From Candidatus Nanopelagicales bacterium (lineage in GTDB: Bacteria; Actinomycetota; Actinomycetes; S36-B12), in NCBI GenBank assembly GCA_030728405.1, contig JANQZS010000023.1:1-43750 (forward strand): a DNA stretch of 43,750 bases, in the 5' to 3' direction. This document shows positions 43,389 to 43,750 of the stretch, piece after piece. Every line of letters begins with the position of its first letter. The first letter of the stretch is position 1. The translations under genes and the position numbers were made by a program. The notes beneath the pieces are model-generated. The model worked only from the letters and a program-made list of their open reading frames with translations. It did no database searches and had not been told where the DNA came from.

Positions 43389-43404
43389 GCGGCCTTCTGG
43401 CCGC
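43389..43404 (-). terminator. Hairpin GCGGCC-AGAA-GGCCGC downstream of tRNA-Lys
   Basis: A perfect 6-bp GC stem with a 4-nt loop lies about 15 bp past the tRNA 3' end on the minus strand. There is no T-tract. It may end or help process the tRNA transcript; tentative. Confidence 0.3.
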
Positions 43405-43419
43405 GGGGCTGAGCGCAGG

Positions 43420-43492
43420 TGGGCCGCGTGGGACTCGAACCCACAACCTACGGATTAAAAGTCCGCAGCTCTGCCAATTGAGCTAGCGGCCC
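43420..43492 (-). tRNA. tRNA-Lys (anticodon TTT)
   Basis: The 73-nt minus-strand sequence folds as a cloverleaf: acceptor GGGCCGC/GCGGCCC, D arm GCTC-AATTGGCA-GAGC, anticodon stem GCGGA/TCCGT with loop CTTTTAA (anticodon TTT at 43457-43459), T arm GTGGG-TTCGAGT-CCCAC, and discriminator A. CCA is not encoded (CCT follows). The plus-strand ORF at 43298-43486 is a shadow. Confidence 0.97.
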
Positions 43493-43580
43493 GGCCGCCT
43501 AATACTAGGGGTCGGGCTAGCAACGTTTACCTCGGGTCGAATTCGCCCGACAGTCAACGCACCATCTTCAATAAGCGTCA

Positions 43581-43750
43581 TCATTCGCGGTTGGTGGCCG
43601 GTGGGGATCGCCAGGTTTGGTTGGTGAGGGTGTTGGTGATGACGACGTTGTGGTTGGCGTTGCCGGTGAGGGTCCAGGGTTTGTGGTGGATGAGGTGGTG
43701 ATGATGCCAACACAGCCCGATCAGGTTCGTCATCTCTGTTTGGCCACCGT
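43581..43750 (-). CDS. HNH nuclease domain C-terminus (partial, N-terminus off window)
   Basis: The minus strand reads GGQTEMTNLIGLCWHHHHLIHHKPW, then about 30 more residues to a TGA at 43581-43583. The TxMxNLIxLCxxHHHxxHxxxW pattern is the C-terminal half of an HNH nuclease domain, as in the DUF222-HNH proteins that are abundant in Actinobacteria. The rest lies beyond the right edge. The ORF track misses it because no start is inside. The role of such proteins is mostly unknown; many are single-copy chromosomal or mobile. Confidence 0.8.
   Translation of the reverse strand, partial: GGQTEMTNLIGLCWHHHHLIHHKPWTLTGNANHNVVITNTLTNQTWRSPPATNRE

Overview
The window reads as a chromosomal segment of an Actinomycetota bacterium, probably class Actinomycetes. 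The base composition is moderately GC-rich. Several genes match the mycobacterial or streptomycete pattern: a dnaK-grpE-dnaJ-hspR operon with a HAIR operator, a dCTP deaminase of the DCD-DUT type, a membrane-anchored CCG-domain iron-sulfur oxidoreductase like Rv0338c, a DapC-like aminotransferase and a DesA-type acyl-ACP desaturase. I cannot name the genus.

Layout, left to right. (1) 1-1237, minus: the N-terminal part of a secreted beta-propeller-like repeat protein that runs off the left edge and is missing from the ORF track. A 452-bp gap with two palindromes follows. (2) 1690-5223, minus: FUSC membrane protein, acyl-ACP desaturase and an ATP10-like thioredoxin-fold protein, tightly packed. 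(3) dcd, plus, convergent with an AbiEi/DUF559-type endonuclease-fold gene. That gene is bracketed by two near-identical long palindromes of about 80 bp. (4) 7077-9305, minus: heterodisulfide-reductase-like Fe-S protein. (5) 9417-15945, plus: heat-shock operon dnaK-grpE-dnaJ-hspR-clpB behind a HAIR operator. (6) 15978-22492: secreted heparinase II/III-like protein, a DUF6941-type protein, dapC-like aminotransferase, rpiB, a class III aminotransferase and an Ig-like lipoprotein. (7) 22537-28661, plus: purD-purB-purC-galE and a 516-residue protein of unknown function. (8) 28712-38666, plus: molybdenum cofactor genes moaE-moaA-moaD, then a complete form I aerobic CO dehydrogenase cluster coxG-M-S-L-F-D-E, then a mog/moaB gene. 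(9) 38677-43214: L,D-transpeptidase, an OmpR-type response regulator facing a soluble PAS-GAF hybrid histidine kinase, and a TIGR03085-type protein. (10) tRNA-Lys(TTT) and the last codons of an HNH nuclease running off the right edge.

How it works together. The largest block is a molybdenum-dependent CO oxidation module. MoaA, MoaE, MoaD and Mog supply steps of the pterin cofactor. CoxL, CoxM and CoxS form the enzyme, CoxD, CoxE and CoxF mature it, and CoxG anchors it to or couples it with the membrane. CoxL carries the form I active-site motif AYACSFR, so genuine CO oxidation is expected. The left half is housekeeping: purine synthesis, nucleotide pool, chaperones and cell envelope.

The most distinctive signals are three. 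First, the palindrome-bracketed endonuclease-like gene. Second, a recurring TANNNT-N6-start codon layout at many gene starts, which is the signature of leaderless transcription and which also fixes several start codons. Third, a CoxF protein fused to a YHS metal-binding domain. Everything here comes from reading the sequence; no database search was run.
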